Positions 15,020-23,961 of a stretch of 64,000 bases of DNA are shown in pieces. The notes below the pieces were generated by a model. It was not told the origin of the DNA. It was given only the letters and a program-made list of their open reading frames with translations, and searched no databases. Within the stretch, counting starts at the first letter, position 1, and each line of letters starts with the position of its first letter. Location: NCBI RefSeq assembly GCF_900101845.1, contig NZ_FNAM01000001.1, positions 310,001-374,000 of the forward strand, in the 5' to 3' direction. Source of the stretch: Sporomusa acidovorans. Its GTDB lineage: Bacteria > Bacillota > Negativicutes > Sporomusales > Sporomusaceae. The position numbers were made by a program, and so were the translations under genes.

Positions 15020-15955
15020 ATGATTTCTAAAATCATGTGGAAAAAAATACTGTTTATTATAATTAGTTTAACTACCGTTATTATCACCGTAGGCGGTATC
15101 GCAGCTTATGCCTTCGTTAGCAAAGTCCAGGTCCCGGCTACAGAAAGCAAGCAGCCTTCTTTACCTGTTCCTCTCGTAACCATAAATGAGCCCGCAGAAA
15201 AAAACCGCATTAACATCTTGCTATTCGGTTTGGATGATGGTGATCCGGATAATCCAGGGAGTCCAAGGCGTTCTGATACTATGATGGTAGCAAGCCTTAA
15301 TCCCGCTGATAAAACCGTTAATATTTTGTCAATTCCGCGAGATTCGAAAGTTAATATTCCTGGACGGCCTGGTTTTGACAAAATAACACATGCATTTTTT
15401 TACGGTGGTCCTAGTCTTGCGGTACGTACGGTAGAAGAAAATTTTCATATTCCGATTAATTATTATATCACAATTGACTGGAAGGCTTTTATTAGAGTTG
15501 TTGACATATTAGGAGGCGTAAATCTTAACGTTGAGAATGATATGAACTACGACGATCCTTATGAAAATCTGAGTATTCACCTTAATAAGGGTTATCAGCA
15601 TCTAAACGGAAAGCAAAGCGGCGAATATGTACGATATCGCCATGATGAACTCGGTGATATCGGCCGCGTTCAACGCCAAGAAAACTTTCTAAAGGCCCTT
15701 TCAAGCCAAATGCTACAAGCAGGTACAATCCTAAAACTGCCTGCATTAATAACAACCATCGGTCAATATATACAAACAGACATGAACATGTATACGATGG
15801 CTAAGATTGCTAATTTACTCAAGGATATGAAGGCTGATTTTCTTTACTGTCAAATGGTACCAGGAGATTTTGCAACTATTGACGAACTCAGTTATTGGCT
15901 TCCGGATATGGCAGAATTACAAAAAATCGTAAATAGTAAATTTACAAATCAATAA
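15020..15955 (+). CDS. LytR-CpsA-Psr (LCP) family wall-polymer ligase
   Basis: LCP enzymes transfer undecaprenyl-linked glycopolymers to peptidoglycan outside the cell. The 311-residue protein has one N-terminal membrane helix (about 8-28), a proline-rich linker and an LCP domain from about 65. Markers are LLFGLDDGD, RRSDTMMVASL (conserved Arg/Asp), SIPRDSKV and the catalytic-site segment RYRHDELGDIGRVQRQ. I choose ATG 15020, eight bases after AAGGAGG, rather than ATG 15014, which is only two bases away. The gene stands alone between a leader hairpin and a strong terminator. Confidence 0.92.
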   Translation: MISKIMWKKILFIIISLTTVIITVGGIAAYAFVSKVQVPATESKQPSLPVPLVTINEPAEKNRINILLFGLDDGDPDNPGSPRRSDTMMVASLNPADKTVNILSIPRDSKVNIPGRPGFDKITHAFFYGGPSLAVRTVEENFHIPINYYITIDWKAFIRVVDILGGVNLNVENDMNYDDPYENLSIHLNKGYQHLNGKQSGEYVRYRHDELGDIGRVQRQENFLKALSSQMLQAGTILKLPALITTIGQYIQTDMNMYTMAKIANLLKDMKADFLYCQMVPGDFATIDELSYWLPDMAELQKIVNSKFTNQ

Positions 15956-15962
15956 CTGATAT

Positions 15963-16002
15963 AAAAAGACTAAGCACGTTTTGTTTTGTGCTTAGTCTTT
16001 TT
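15963..16002 (+). terminator. Intrinsic terminator after the LCP gene
   Basis: A 14-15-bp stem (15963-15977 with 15989-16002, core GACTAAGCAC) ends in T-rich sequence. It may act in both directions. Confidence 0.88.
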
Positions 16003-16095
16003 AAGTGATAACCGACACTATACTGAGATTTCTAAAAACAAATACAGTAACGGCTCTAAAGCTTATTGGCAAGCTAATGCACATCTGCATTACTT

Positions 16096-16446
16096 TTAGG
16101 CGAGTCCCTTGCCCATATTATCAAGGCCACAAGCTATTATGAATAATCCAACCACCATAGAAAATGTATCATAGAATTCAAAACTTCTTGTTTCCCATAA
16201 AGAAAGTGTGTCCCCAACAAAAGCTAAACCAAACGTAGTTTCAAGAATTCCATAACTTAAACGAAACCTGCACCTTATCACATATGCAAAAAAACCTAAA
16301 ATTACAATAATACTTGCTAGACCGTAAATACCAATTACATTATTAATTGTTTCAATATACCTAGATAAAGAACCTAAACTACTCCCTAATAATGCAGCAA
16401 AAATAAAAATAAGATACTTCATGTAATTTTTTACTTTCATTTGCAT
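16096..16446 (-). CDS. Hypothetical small membrane protein, 116 aa
   Basis: Three or four hydrophobic helices are visible: about 10-26 (YLIFIFAALLGSSLGSL), 38-56 (GIYGLASIIVILGFFAYV), 64-80 and 94-110. The ATG at 16446 has AAAGGAG eight bases upstream, so it is likely translated. I do not recognise the family. It stands alone, convergent with the LCP gene. Confidence 0.6.
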   Translation of the reverse strand: MQMKVKNYMKYLIFIFAALLGSSLGSLSRYIETINNVIGIYGLASIIVILGFFAYVIRCRFRLSYGILETTFGLAFVGDTLSLWETRSFEFYDTFSMVVGLFIIACGLDNMGKGLA

Positions 16447-16602
16447 AAAAAAAACTCCTTTACCAAATAGGTTCTATCTTATCTTCAGTCTGAAGAACGC
16501 CGTAGCCTCAATATTAATCAATTATGACGATTTAAATTGCAGCAGAATCGTTATTTGTCCTTAGTAGAAGAAAGTGCTCAGTCACAAATAATTCTTTCCA
16601 AG

Positions 16603-17544
16603 CTAACAGCTCGTAAGATAAGCAACCAATGGCAATGTAACTAAGCAAAGAACTGTTGTAATCATGATAGCGCCAACCGCACAGTCTTCGTCCGAATCAT
16701 TCGTCCGAGCAAACATTGCAATTGCTGCCATACTTGGCATTCCTGCAAGTGTTGTAATAAACGTAATAATTTCTGGTTGGACATGAAAAAATCGCAGTGT
16801 TGAAAATATAAACAGCGGAATAGCTACCATTTTTACAACAACAATTGCATAATATTCTGTTTTTGTTAAAAATCTTCTGGGATTACAAAAACAAAAGGTA
16901 CCGCCGATGTAAATCAACGATAATGGGGTTGTCGTATCGCCAACAAATCCAAGGGCTTTATTTAATGTAACAGGTAATTTCCATTCCATTAAAATAAACA
17001 GAATGGCCAAAAGAATACTCAGCATTGCAGGGTTTACTATATTCTTAAGATTAGCCGTTAAAGAGCCGTGTTCCAGTTTTTTCTCCGGCACAGTCAGATA
17101 GAAACCGATAGACCAAAGCATTATCTGATCAATAACGGTAAAAATCGCCATATAAAGCATTCCACGTTCCGGCAGAATGCCTAGAATCAATGGAATCCCG
17201 ATAAAGCCTACATTACCAAACATTGTTGAAGCATGAAAAACCCGTGCGTAATTTCCAGTTAAAGAAAATGCTCGCTTAAGTATAAAACCTGCAGCCAAAA
17301 GCACTCCATACATAAAAACTGTAGACAAAACAACCTCTGAAAAACAAAAAAGCATATCGGCACGGGTCGCTCCATTAACTGATTTATGAAAAATCATAAC
17401 TGGAAGAATTAACCGCATAATCAGCTTTGATAAATCACCCAGATAAAATTCATTTAAGGCCTTTGTTTTTATTGCAAAAATCCCCAGCAAAATTATTATC
17501 GTGAAAATTTCCAATTGTGTAAGTACAAGATAAAAGTAATCCAT
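16603..17544 (-). CDS. AEC (auxin efflux carrier) family transporter
   Basis: The 313-residue membrane protein has about ten helices in the two-halves arrangement of AEC/MleP transporters, with a central hydrophilic loop near residues 155-170 (PEKKLEHGSL). Characteristic segments are FGNVGFIGIPLILG in the first half and IYIGGTFCF and AGMPSMAAIAMFA in the second. Family members carry malate, malonate or other organic anions; the substrate here is unknown. ATG at 17544 follows AAGGAG. It is a single-gene unit. Confidence 0.88.
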   Translation of the reverse strand: MDYFYLVLTQLEIFTIIILLGIFAIKTKALNEFYLGDLSKLIMRLILPVMIFHKSVNGATRADMLFCFSEVVLSTVFMYGVLLAAGFILKRAFSLTGNYARVFHASTMFGNVGFIGIPLILGILPERGMLYMAIFTVIDQIMLWSIGFYLTVPEKKLEHGSLTANLKNIVNPAMLSILLAILFILMEWKLPVTLNKALGFVGDTTTPLSLIYIGGTFCFCNPRRFLTKTEYYAIVVVKMVAIPLFIFSTLRFFHVQPEIITFITTLAGMPSMAAIAMFARTNDSDEDCAVGAIMITTVLCLVTLPLVAYLTSC

Positions 17545-17750
17545 AAACCGCTCCTTTATAAAAAATGCTAAATTAACTGTCCATCAGTCCTTATTGTTGG
17601 AGCGATTAGCCTAAAACCATGCCTCCAAAATTTCAAGTTCCCGGTAATTGGGCTATTATGGCATAAGACTTTATAGTGTGACACTGAATACGCAAATTTA
17701 CCAATTGCTAATGAAGGCTGACAGTATTGAGATAACTTACAGTTAAATTA

Positions 17751-18158
17751 CTATTTTTGTTCGATTTCCGTAACACATTCATTTTTGATCTTACCAACCA
17801 AAAATTGTAAGGCATCAATAACATTCGGCCTGATATCGCCGCCAATCAAAACATACATTATATCATCGCCTAGGGTAAGCTGGCCTTCATTCAGCCAAAC
17901 CTTTACATAGAAAATGCCCTTCATTTTATAGGTTTCAGCAATTGCTGCATCCACTTTTGCTGCATCATATGTGAATTCCATTCCCTTTACCAGCGAACCG
18001 TCATCAATCCCCTGGCGAACCTGGAGTTTAGGGGTCTGGCGAACAACGCCATTATGAATCAAAAACATGCCTTCTTGTAAAGCGGCTGGATCAGCTTTAG
18101 CTTCTCTCAGCCAATCATCAATGGATGGTGATACCTTCTTTATTTTCTCATTTATCAT
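17751..18158 (-). CDS. MoaE-like molybdopterin synthase large-subunit family protein
   Basis: The 135-residue protein matches the MoaE-related family of anaerobes: SIDDWLREAKADP near the N-terminus, NGVVRQTPKLQVRQG, a central KVDAAIAETYKMKGIFYVKVW and GDDIMYVLIGGDIRPNV before the C-terminus. MoaE with MoaD makes molybdopterin from precursor Z, but no MoaD or other cofactor gene is near. I choose ATG 18158, ten bases after GGGAG, over the GTG at 18167. Since it is isolated, it could be a divergent paralog with another role. Confidence 0.72.
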   Translation of the reverse strand: MINEKIKKVSPSIDDWLREAKADPAALQEGMFLIHNGVVRQTPKLQVRQGIDDGSLVKGMEFTYDAAKVDAAIAETYKMKGIFYVKVWLNEGQLTLGDDIMYVLIGGDIRPNVIDALQFLVGKIKNECVTEIEQK

Positions 18159-18339
18159 AGCTAGCACGCTCCCATCTATTAGTATATATTTTGTTGCCTA
18201 ATAATTTGTATATTTTTCCCTAGCAGCAAGAGGAATCCCTGCCAAATAAAAAAAATTTGACAGAAGTTCTACTTTTTTCATTACTGCCAATGGCACGGTT
18301 ATCTTTAACTCGAAAGACATCTTTTCCATAAATATATAG

Positions 18340-18383
18340 TACCGCCAAGTGACAGCAAATACAATGGCAATCACTTAACGGTA
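18340..18383. repeat. Stem-loop in the MoaE-like gene leader
   Basis: TACCG-cc-AAGTGA pairs with TCACTT-aa-CGGTA across an 18-nt loop, about 180 bp upstream of the MoaE-like start. It has no T-run. It could be an RNA structure or protein site; nothing else is seen in 18159-18423. Confidence 0.4.
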
Positions 18384-18423
18384 CAAAAAATTGAAAAAAC
18401 ATTTTCATAAGTAATCTTTTACA

Positions 18424-18765
18424 TCAATTGCTAATAGGACTTATTTTCGTATTCTTCACATCAAAGAGAAATTTATAAATAGAATCCTTTTTATCTTCAT
18501 ACAACCATACCAAAGGTTTAGTACGTTTTTGCACATAACCCCAGTCTATAGTGGCTGCCACAACTCTGCTAAGAATAAGGCTGGAAGCATCGTTAAAACT
18601 AAGCGCTATCTGTAGTGACCGGTCATTATCATTTTTATTAATTTCAAACTGCTCAAGAATTCTTTCATTTTCCTGATCATTATCGAAAATTTTTACCTGG
18701 CGCCCAAGTGTATTTGCTAATATATTTTGAAGGCCAAAATATACTCCTTCAAATCGCTTATTCAT
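18424..18765 (-). CDS. Hypothetical protein, 113 aa
   Basis: No family recognised. The ATG at 18765 follows AGGTG by five bases. The protein is soluble and mixed alpha/beta by eye, with a central RSLQIALSFNDASSLILSRV and a Trp-containing LVWLYEDKKD near the end. It is encoded alone, upstream of the MoaE-like gene by 260 bp in the same direction; a functional link is not shown. Confidence 0.5.
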   Translation of the reverse strand: MNKRFEGVYFGLQNILANTLGRQVKIFDNDQENERILEQFEINKNDNDRSLQIALSFNDASSLILSRVVAATIDWGYVQKRTKPLVWLYEDKKDSIYKFLFDVKNTKISPISN

Positions 18766-19284
18766 TCAAGCACCTGCTTTTTAATTTTTTTAGACTCATA
18801 TAAATACCTTCTTCCAAATTAACAATTTATTAAGAATATGCCATATAATCCAACATTAATCTTCCATAATACCCCAATAGGAATTCCTTATTATCCTTAT
18901 TATAAATAGCTAGACAGTATCTGGAATAAAACAGTACGGAATGAGAAAAATAAAAACCGCAATAAATATGTATCATAATTTGATACCATATATCTCAATA
19001 TGGCACATCAACATTGTATCATTCCTCTGTAGCCATTGCAATAAATATTCCAAAACACTAAAAAAAATATTTTACCCATTAAATGCTGACTTTTGCTATT
19101 TTTCGCTTAATGTTAGACTTATACTAATTTTATCTCTCTTATAGTTTTTTCCCAAAAAAACAAAAAATAGCCTTTTATAATTTTCTGCTTCATTATATTT
19201 GTATATGAGTTGCAAATTTACATTTTACTTGATAGTATATAAGTGAAAAAAAAGACATGAATGGTACAAGGCAAGGAGTAAACA
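18766..19284. other. AT-rich intergenic region
   Basis: This 519-bp gap is very AT-rich. I see a possible promoter for the IclR gene: TTGCAA (19210-19215), 17 bp, TAGTAT (19233-19238). A 67-codon plus-strand frame (18941-19144) lacks a ribosome site and normal composition, so I do not call it a gene. Confidence 0.4.
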
Positions 19285-20043
19285 ATGAATAGTACAATAA
19301 TCCAGTCGATAGTTAGATCTATTGATATTTTGAAATGTTTTGAAGACTCGGAAGAACTAGGAGTAACAGAAATCAGCAACAAGGTTGGCCTTCATAAAAG
19401 TACAACCTTCAACATCATTACCACTCTGGAGAGATGTAATTTTCTTGAAAAAAATTTGAATTCTGGCAAATATCGCTTAGGCACTGAATTATTTAGACTA
19501 GGAACTAAAGTTAATATAAGTATGCGAAAAATTGCCCGGCCTTATTTAGAAAGGTTGGCTTCGCAATTTAAAGAAACAGTAAATTTAGTCGTAAGAGATG
19601 GCAATTATGTAATTTATATTGAAAAGATTGAAAGCCCTCACTCTATGCGTATAAGTACAATGGTCGGAGGCCGTCTTCCTATTAATGCCACAGCTGTCGG
19701 CAAGGCTATTCTCTCCGGGTTACCTGATGATGAGCTTACTCAATCCCTTGCTGAACTATCTTTCGTCAGATTTACAAAGAAAACCATCTGTGATAAAAAC
19801 GAGCTTACGCATTATTTAACAAACGTCCGTCTTGCTAAATATGCTGAGGACGTTGAAGAATTCGAAATTGGCTTAACTTGTGTTGCTGCCCCTATATTTG
19901 ATCATACTGGAAAAGCGATAGCAGCGATCAGTGTCTCAGGGCCAACAACAAGAATGGTTAAACCATTTCGTGAACAAATTGCCGAAGAATTAATTAAGGT
20001 CACTAAAGACCTTTCCAATAAATTTGGCTATGAAGCAATGTAA
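19285..20043 (+). CDS. IclR family transcriptional regulator
   Basis: The 252-residue protein has an N-terminal winged helix (about 5-65: LGVTEISNKVGLHKSTTFN is the recognition region) and a C-terminal IclR effector domain (about 80-248) with GGRLPINATAVGKAIL, EIGLTCVAAPIFD and AAISVSGPTTRM. IclR proteins bind small organic acids and control catabolic operons. ATG follows AAGGAG. No target operon is adjacent; the nearest carrier is the AEC transporter 1.7 kb away on the other strand. Confidence 0.92.
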   Translation: MNSTIIQSIVRSIDILKCFEDSEELGVTEISNKVGLHKSTTFNIITTLERCNFLEKNLNSGKYRLGTELFRLGTKVNISMRKIARPYLERLASQFKETVNLVVRDGNYVIYIEKIESPHSMRISTMVGGRLPINATAVGKAILSGLPDDELTQSLAELSFVRFTKKTICDKNELTHYLTNVRLAKYAEDVEEFEIGLTCVAAPIFDHTGKAIAAISVSGPTTRMVKPFREQIAEELIKVTKDLSNKFGYEAM

Positions 20044-20105
20044 GGCACTAACAACAAACATGTACGTTGCCTTTAATTCCTATTGAAACCCTTAAATGCT
20101 CAACA

Positions 20106-20156
20106 AAAAGAAGACAGTAAAATCGATTCTTATGTCGATTTGCTGTCTTCTTTTTT
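20106..20156 (+). terminator. Intrinsic terminator after the IclR gene
   Basis: A long stem (20106-20126 with 20135-20156) with arm AAGAAGACAG-ta-AAATCGA ends in six T. Confidence 0.9.
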
Positions 20157-20276
20157 GCGGGATAGGTAAAGCACCTAATTTAGATTTTTTTGCCACAATT
20201 CGTATTATTTCTCTTAGTAAATAAAAAAGGAAAAAGGTATTTAATCTTTATTGAAAATGTACAATGATAATGGTAA

Positions 20277-20327
20277 AATATCAATACCATAATATAATAC
20301 ACAGTCTTATATTATGGTATTGATATT
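20277..20327. repeat. Perfect 21-bp inverted repeat
   Basis: Arms 20277-20297 and 20307-20327 are perfectly complementary (core TATCAATACCATAATATA) around a 9-nt loop. No T-run follows and no gene ends here. Confidence 0.85.
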
Positions 20328-20433
20328 AATAAGTTTCTATTGTAATTGAGAATATGCTAGGAATTATTTAATCTGCATAATAAACACAATAATTATTACA
20401 TACATGCAGAGAAATATTCCGTAAACATTCAGA

Positions 20434-20592
20434 ATGCAACCAGGTTATTCTACCGCCACCGATTATATCCGTTCACTCGGTTTTGGCTCAGGTTTGGGAC
20501 TATCTACAATTGATAATTATGCTAACAAATTCTCAGTTCATTCGAATGTCGGGCATGGCGCAAAAATTTATATCATGATTAAACATTATTAG
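20434..20592 (+). pseudogene. C-terminal remnant of an anti-sigma-factor-type serine kinase
   Basis: A 52-codon frame encodes only the end of an RsbW/SpoIIAB-like HATPase: GYSTATDYIRSLGFGSGLGL (the G2 nucleotide-binding loop), a helix, then VGHGAKIYIMI. The N-terminal 80-90 residues, including the N-box, are missing and there is no ribosome site. It sits between two long palindromes, suggesting a deletion or insertion-linked decay. The gap 20157-20878 holds nothing else that I recognise. Confidence 0.65.
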
Positions 20593-20669
20593 TTAATTCA
20601 TTAATGCAGCATAGTTTTTAAGTTTAATACACCAATAAACTAAACACTGCCTTTGAAAAGTCGTAAACG

Positions 20670-20722
20670 TTAATTAGTGCAACGTAAACCTACCACCACT
20701 AGGTTTATGTTGCACTAATTAA
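20670..20722. repeat. 23-bp near-perfect inverted repeat
   Basis: Arms 20670-20692 and 20700-20722 (TTAATTAGTGCAAC and its complement at the outer ends) pair with one G-U type exception around a 7-nt loop. No T-run follows, so a simple terminator is unlikely. Confidence 0.8.
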
Positions 20723-20878
20723 TTATAAAGAGTTATACTTATTATGAATGCTATTATGACTAATGAATGTGCTTTCCAAATCATCATTTTGGAAATTCAC
20801 TAAAAAACAATCTCTGTTATTTCTTTATTCCGGAATGCTTTATTAATTATATTATTAATCCCAGGGAGGACGAATATT

Positions 20879-21418
20879 ATGCTAAAAAAAATTCTATTAA
20901 GTCTAGCAACCATTTTTTTATTAGGTTTGGGAATTGCTTATGCAGCAACACAAGCACCAATTTCTAATGCACCAAGATTTATAGAAATACGTAACGACGG
21001 TATGTCAGTCGATCAATTCGACACAGAAACACTTCAGTATGAAAAAGATTGTTATAGCGATGAACTATTACTTAGCGTTTGGATTAAAACTATAGATACA
21101 AACAGAAGTGATTACAATCTTTACCATTATTTATTTCGCCAAAAAAACCGCGAATTTATGCTTTTAGACCAAATTCATGTTAACTCGTCCGGAACAATAA
21201 TACGCAAAGTCTCTACTACCTATGATCCAAACTCATGGACGCAAATTGTACCGGAAACTGATCCTGAAAAATGGTACTCATCTGTACTAAAATACGCCCA
21301 AACCAATGACAAAAAACTTAAAAAGCAGTATAAAAACAGAAAAACAGATTACAATCAAAAAAATACTGATGATGGCTTTTTAGAATACTTTAGTGGCATC
21401 CCCTTGTTTCAGAAATGA
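20879..21418 (+). CDS. Secreted hypothetical protein, 179 aa
   Basis: A signal peptide (1-22: KKILLSLATIFLLGLGIAYA then ATQ) precedes a polar domain of about 155 residues. The mature part has FIEIRNDGMSVD and a two-strand region with DLQ-like tyrosine-rich segments, and ends with a lysine-rich KKLKKQYKNRKTDYNQK. ATG has GGAGG nine bases upstream. The family is not recognised, although small exported proteins of this layout, often called hypothetical, are common in Negativicutes. It converges on yraN. Confidence 0.65.
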   Translation: MLKKILLSLATIFLLGLGIAYAATQAPISNAPRFIEIRNDGMSVDQFDTETLQYEKDCYSDELLLSVWIKTIDTNRSDYNLYHYLFRQKNREFMLLDQIHVNSSGTIIRKVSTTYDPNSWTQIVPETDPEKWYSSVLKYAQTNDKKLKKQYKNRKTDYNQKNTDDGFLEYFSGIPLFQK

Positions 21419-21422
21419 TTAA

Positions 21423-21779
21423 CTAACTACCAAACGCGTTGATAATATGATTATATTGAACAGTATCGTTTTTTAAATATATTTCAAGTATATCGAATCT
21501 ACAGGCCGAATTAGTAAGTTTGCGGCTATGCATAAAACACAACGCCGTATTTATTATTTTCTGCTGTTTTTTATAATTGACAGCTTCTGCCGGCAACCCA
21601 TAATTACTCGAACGTCTTGTCTTAACTTCGATAAACACCACGTAATCTTTATCTTGGGCTATAATATCGATTTCACCAGTTTTAGCCCGATAGTTAGTTG
21701 TAATGATTGTATACCCGCGCTTACGTAGATATTTCACGGCAGAGTGTTCCCCTTCAGTGCCGGTTCTAATATGATTCAT
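21423..21779 (-). CDS. yraN: YraN/UPF0102 family endonuclease-like protein
   Basis: The 118-residue protein has the restriction-endonuclease-like core: GEHSAVKYLRKRGY, then GEIDIIAQD and FIEVKTRRS, giving the D-(E)xK metal site. YraN proteins are linked to Holliday-junction or DNA repair processing but not well defined. I choose ATG 21779 because the family starts near this residue, with GGAGG just upstream; an ATG five codons earlier (21794) is possible. It lies right after ylqH and rnhB, the standard Firmicute order. Confidence 0.88.
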   Translation of the reverse strand: MNHIRTGTEGEHSAVKYLRKRGYTIITTNYRAKTGEIDIIAQDKDYVVFIEVKTRRSSNYGLPAEAVNYKKQQKIINTALCFMHSRKLTNSACRFDILEIYLKNDTVQYNHIINAFGS

Positions 21780-21799
21780 ATCTCCTCCGCACATTCTGT

Positions 21800-22084
21800 C
21801 TATCTTTTACCCAAACGCTGATCCAACCGGTAGATATAAGCTAATACCTCAGCCACTGCTTGGTATAGTTCTGGAGGTATTTCTTGGTCCAGTTCAACCG
21901 CCATCAGCATACCTGTAAGCGTTTTATTTTGATAGATAGGAATCCCATGCTCATTTGCAGAATGCAATATCCTGCCAGCTACGGCACCTGCACCTTTTGC
22001 CACAACTTTCGGTGCGTGACCGTCGTGTTCATTATATTTTATTGCAACAGCTTTAGGTAATTTGTCGCGTTCTATATCAGACAC
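21800..22084 (-). CDS. FlhB C-terminal-domain-like protein (YlqH/FhlX type)
   Basis: The 94-residue protein is a stand-alone version of the FlhB/SpaS cytoplasmic domain: KAVAIKYNEHDGHAPKVVAKG, then GIPIYQNKTLTGMLMAVELDQEIPPELYQAVAEVLAYIY. Unlike FlhB the N-P-T-H self-cleavage motif is absent. These small paralogs may substitute for the C-terminal part in flagellar export. It sits between rnhB (4 bp upstream) and yraN, as ylqH does in Bacillus. Confidence 0.9.
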   Translation of the reverse strand: MSDIERDKLPKAVAIKYNEHDGHAPKVVAKGAGAVAGRILHSANEHGIPIYQNKTLTGMLMAVELDQEIPPELYQAVAEVLAYIYRLDQRLGKR

Positions 22085-22088
22085 CCTA

Positions 22089-22901
22089 TCACTCCTTGGT
22101 GGTAAACCGTTCTTCTAGACAGCCACCTACGTTAACAGCCTTAACCGGAGCAAAGCTCTGCCGATGATGCGGACATGGGCCGTATTTTGCAAGAGCTTCC
22201 ATATGCTCTTGGGTCCCGTAGCCTTTATGATGTTTAAACCCATACATCGGATATTGACCATCAAGTTCATCCATTAAGTGGTCCCGCTCCACTTTGGCAA
22301 CAATTGAGGCCGCTGCAATAGATGCGCTGACTTGATCGCCACCAACGATTGATTTAGATGGTATAAACAAATTAGGTAATGGTACTGCATCAATAAGCAC
22401 AGCCTGCGGAGCCGGTGCTAACTCACTAATAGCACAATACATACCCTTTATGGTTGCTTGATAAATATTTACCCGATCAATTGTTTCAACAGTAATAATA
22501 CTCCGGCTCACGGCAACAGCAACATTCTTTATTTCATGGTACAGTTTTTCACGCTGCGCTGATGTCAGCTTTTTAGAATCGTTTAAGCCTGGCAAATAGC
22601 AATCCAGCGGTAAAATAACAGCAGCCACCATTACGGGACCAGCTAAAGGTCCCCTCCCGGCCTCATCAACACCAGCGACCAAACGATAGCCTTCAGAAGC
22701 TAATTGACGTTCATATTCATATAATGATGCTATCCGCTCACGTTCTCGCAGATTCTGCTGACGCCGTGCTTCCCAACGGTCTACAAGGCGCTTTACCGAA
22801 ATGCGCGCATCCGCTTTAAGCATGTTAATTGTATGTAATGATAGTTCATGATGCGATAACAGTGCAGTAATTTGCGCGACTGTCATTTGTGCTGTATTCA
22901 A
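22089..22901 (-). CDS. rnhB: Ribonuclease HII
   Basis: RNase HII cuts RNA embedded in DNA. The catalytic start VAGVDEAGRGPLAGP gives D79 and E80; later D is in VLIDAVPLP and SIAAASIVAKVERD carries the fourth-site region. The protein has 270 residues with about 70 extra N-terminal residues, as in Bacillus RNase HII. A TTG start at 22901 follows GGAGGG by nine bases. It is first in a unit with ylqH and yraN. Its promoter lies in the block shared with comM (see findings). Confidence 0.95.
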   Translation of the reverse strand: MNTAQMTVAQITALLSHHELSLHTINMLKADARISVKRLVDRWEARRQQNLRERERIASLYEYERQLASEGYRLVAGVDEAGRGPLAGPVMVAAVILPLDCYLPGLNDSKKLTSAQREKLYHEIKNVAVAVSRSIITVETIDRVNIYQATIKGMYCAISELAPAPQAVLIDAVPLPNLFIPSKSIVGGDQVSASIAAASIVAKVERDHLMDELDGQYPMYGFKHHKGYGTQEHMEALAKYGPCPHHRQSFAPVKAVNVGGCLEERFTTKE

Positions 22902-22935
22902 GAATATAATCCCTCCAAATTCAGTTGCATTATGT

Positions 22936-22966
22936 TATTCTTGATCAATACTAACAAATCCTGCCG
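22936..22966 (-). promoter_or_regulatory. Promoter block shared with the comM promoter
   Basis: The minus-strand GGCAGGATTTGTTAGT, then ATCAAGAATAA, lies 40-65 bp before rnhB. TTGTTA and CATAAT spaced 17 bp fit a promoter. The same 16-base block occurs at 6118-6103 upstream of comM, and a looser copy near 52770-52800 upstream of the NlpC/P60 gene. Confidence 0.5.
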
Positions 22967-22975
22967 AAACAAAAC

Positions 22976-23011
22976 AAAAGTAAAACAGCTAAAGCCTGCT
23001 GTTTTACTTTT
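22976..23011 (-). terminator. Terminator after rbgA, probably bidirectional
   Basis: A 14-bp stem (22976-22989 with 22998-23011, arm AAAAGTAAAACAGC) lies 50 bp after the rbgA stop. T-rich sequence follows on both sides. Confidence 0.85.
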
Positions 23012-23058
23012 TACTAGGAAAAATATATTTCATTTGCACGTTTGTAAGATCGGCAATT

Positions 23059-23913
23059 TTAATTCTTAAGCCTGTCAAGGGTTATTGGACCAAGCTTTCC
23101 CGAACGGAAATCAGTCAGGATAATCCGCCTGACTTTTTCAAAATCCACTACGCCGCCACTCCTTAAACAACCCCGTTTAGAACCGATTAGCGATAACAGT
23201 TCATTTGTATCTGCCGGCAATTGTTTCTGAGTTAATTTATATCGTTCGCATAGACGATCGGAATAATAATGATTGAGTATTTCCAGAAGATGCAGAATGA
23301 CCTTTTCCATATCATATATATCATCTTTAATTGCACCAGTTACAGCCAATTTGAAGGCCACTTCCTGGTCATCCATTCGCGGCCACAACACGCCAGGGGT
23401 ATCTAATAATTCGAGGTTCTTACCAACTTTTAGCCACTGCTGCCCGCGTGTTACACCAGGCTTATCCCCTGTCTTGGCTGTTGCTGTACCTAACAGGCGA
23501 TTAATAAGTGAAGATTTGCCTACATTAGGTATTCCCAAAATCATTGCCCGCACTGCTCGCCCTTTTATTCCCTTAGCTGTCAGCTTGGCAATTTTTTCAC
23601 GGGCTTCTTGCTCAACCTTAATTACTAATTCTTTTGTCCCTTTACCACTGGCAGCATCCAACGTGACAGTCGCAAAACCCATATCGCGAAAATAGTTCAC
23701 CCATTCGGTTGTATGTACCGGTTCAGCAAGATCGGCTTTATTGAGTGCCACCACTTTCGATTTACTGCCAACAAGTTCAGCAATAATGGGATTGGCACTA
23801 CTTTGAGGAATCCGTGCATCTAAAAGCTCAATAACTACGTCAATCAAAGTCAGTTGTTCACGAATCATGCGCTGAGCTTTGGCCATATGGCCGGGAAACC
23901 AATGAATGTGCAT
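23059..23913 (-). CDS. rbgA: Ribosome biogenesis GTPase YlqF/RbgA
   Basis: RbgA is a circularly permuted GTPase that matures the 50S subunit. The order G4-G1-G3 is visible: NKAD at 58-61, GIPNVGKSSLIN about 125-136, and DTPGVLWP. I start at the ATG for HIHWFPGHMAKAQR (23913), seven bases after GGGGTG, because this tail is the conserved N-terminus. Length 284 residues is normal. It follows lepB by 48 bp and is on the same transcript. Confidence 0.95.
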   Translation of the reverse strand: MHIHWFPGHMAKAQRMIREQLTLIDVVIELLDARIPQSSANPIIAELVGSKSKVVALNKADLAEPVHTTEWVNYFRDMGFATVTLDAASGKGTKELVIKVEQEAREKIAKLTAKGIKGRAVRAMILGIPNVGKSSLINRLLGTATAKTGDKPGVTRGQQWLKVGKNLELLDTPGVLWPRMDDQEVAFKLAVTGAIKDDIYDMEKVILHLLEILNHYYSDRLCERYKLTQKQLPADTNELLSLIGSKRGCLRSGGVVDFEKVRRIILTDFRSGKLGPITLDRLKN

Positions 23914-23961
23914 TACGTCACACCCCTTACCTCGAAGCAAAAATACTATTATAGTTTATAG

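Noticed and set aside
18220-18408. 62-codon Cys-rich minus-strand frame upstream of the MoaE-like gene
   Set aside because: No ribosome site, low-complexity composition and overlap with a stem-loop.
18941-19144. 67-codon plus-strand frame in the AT-rich gap
   Set aside because: AT-driven open frame with no ribosome site or recognisable pattern.
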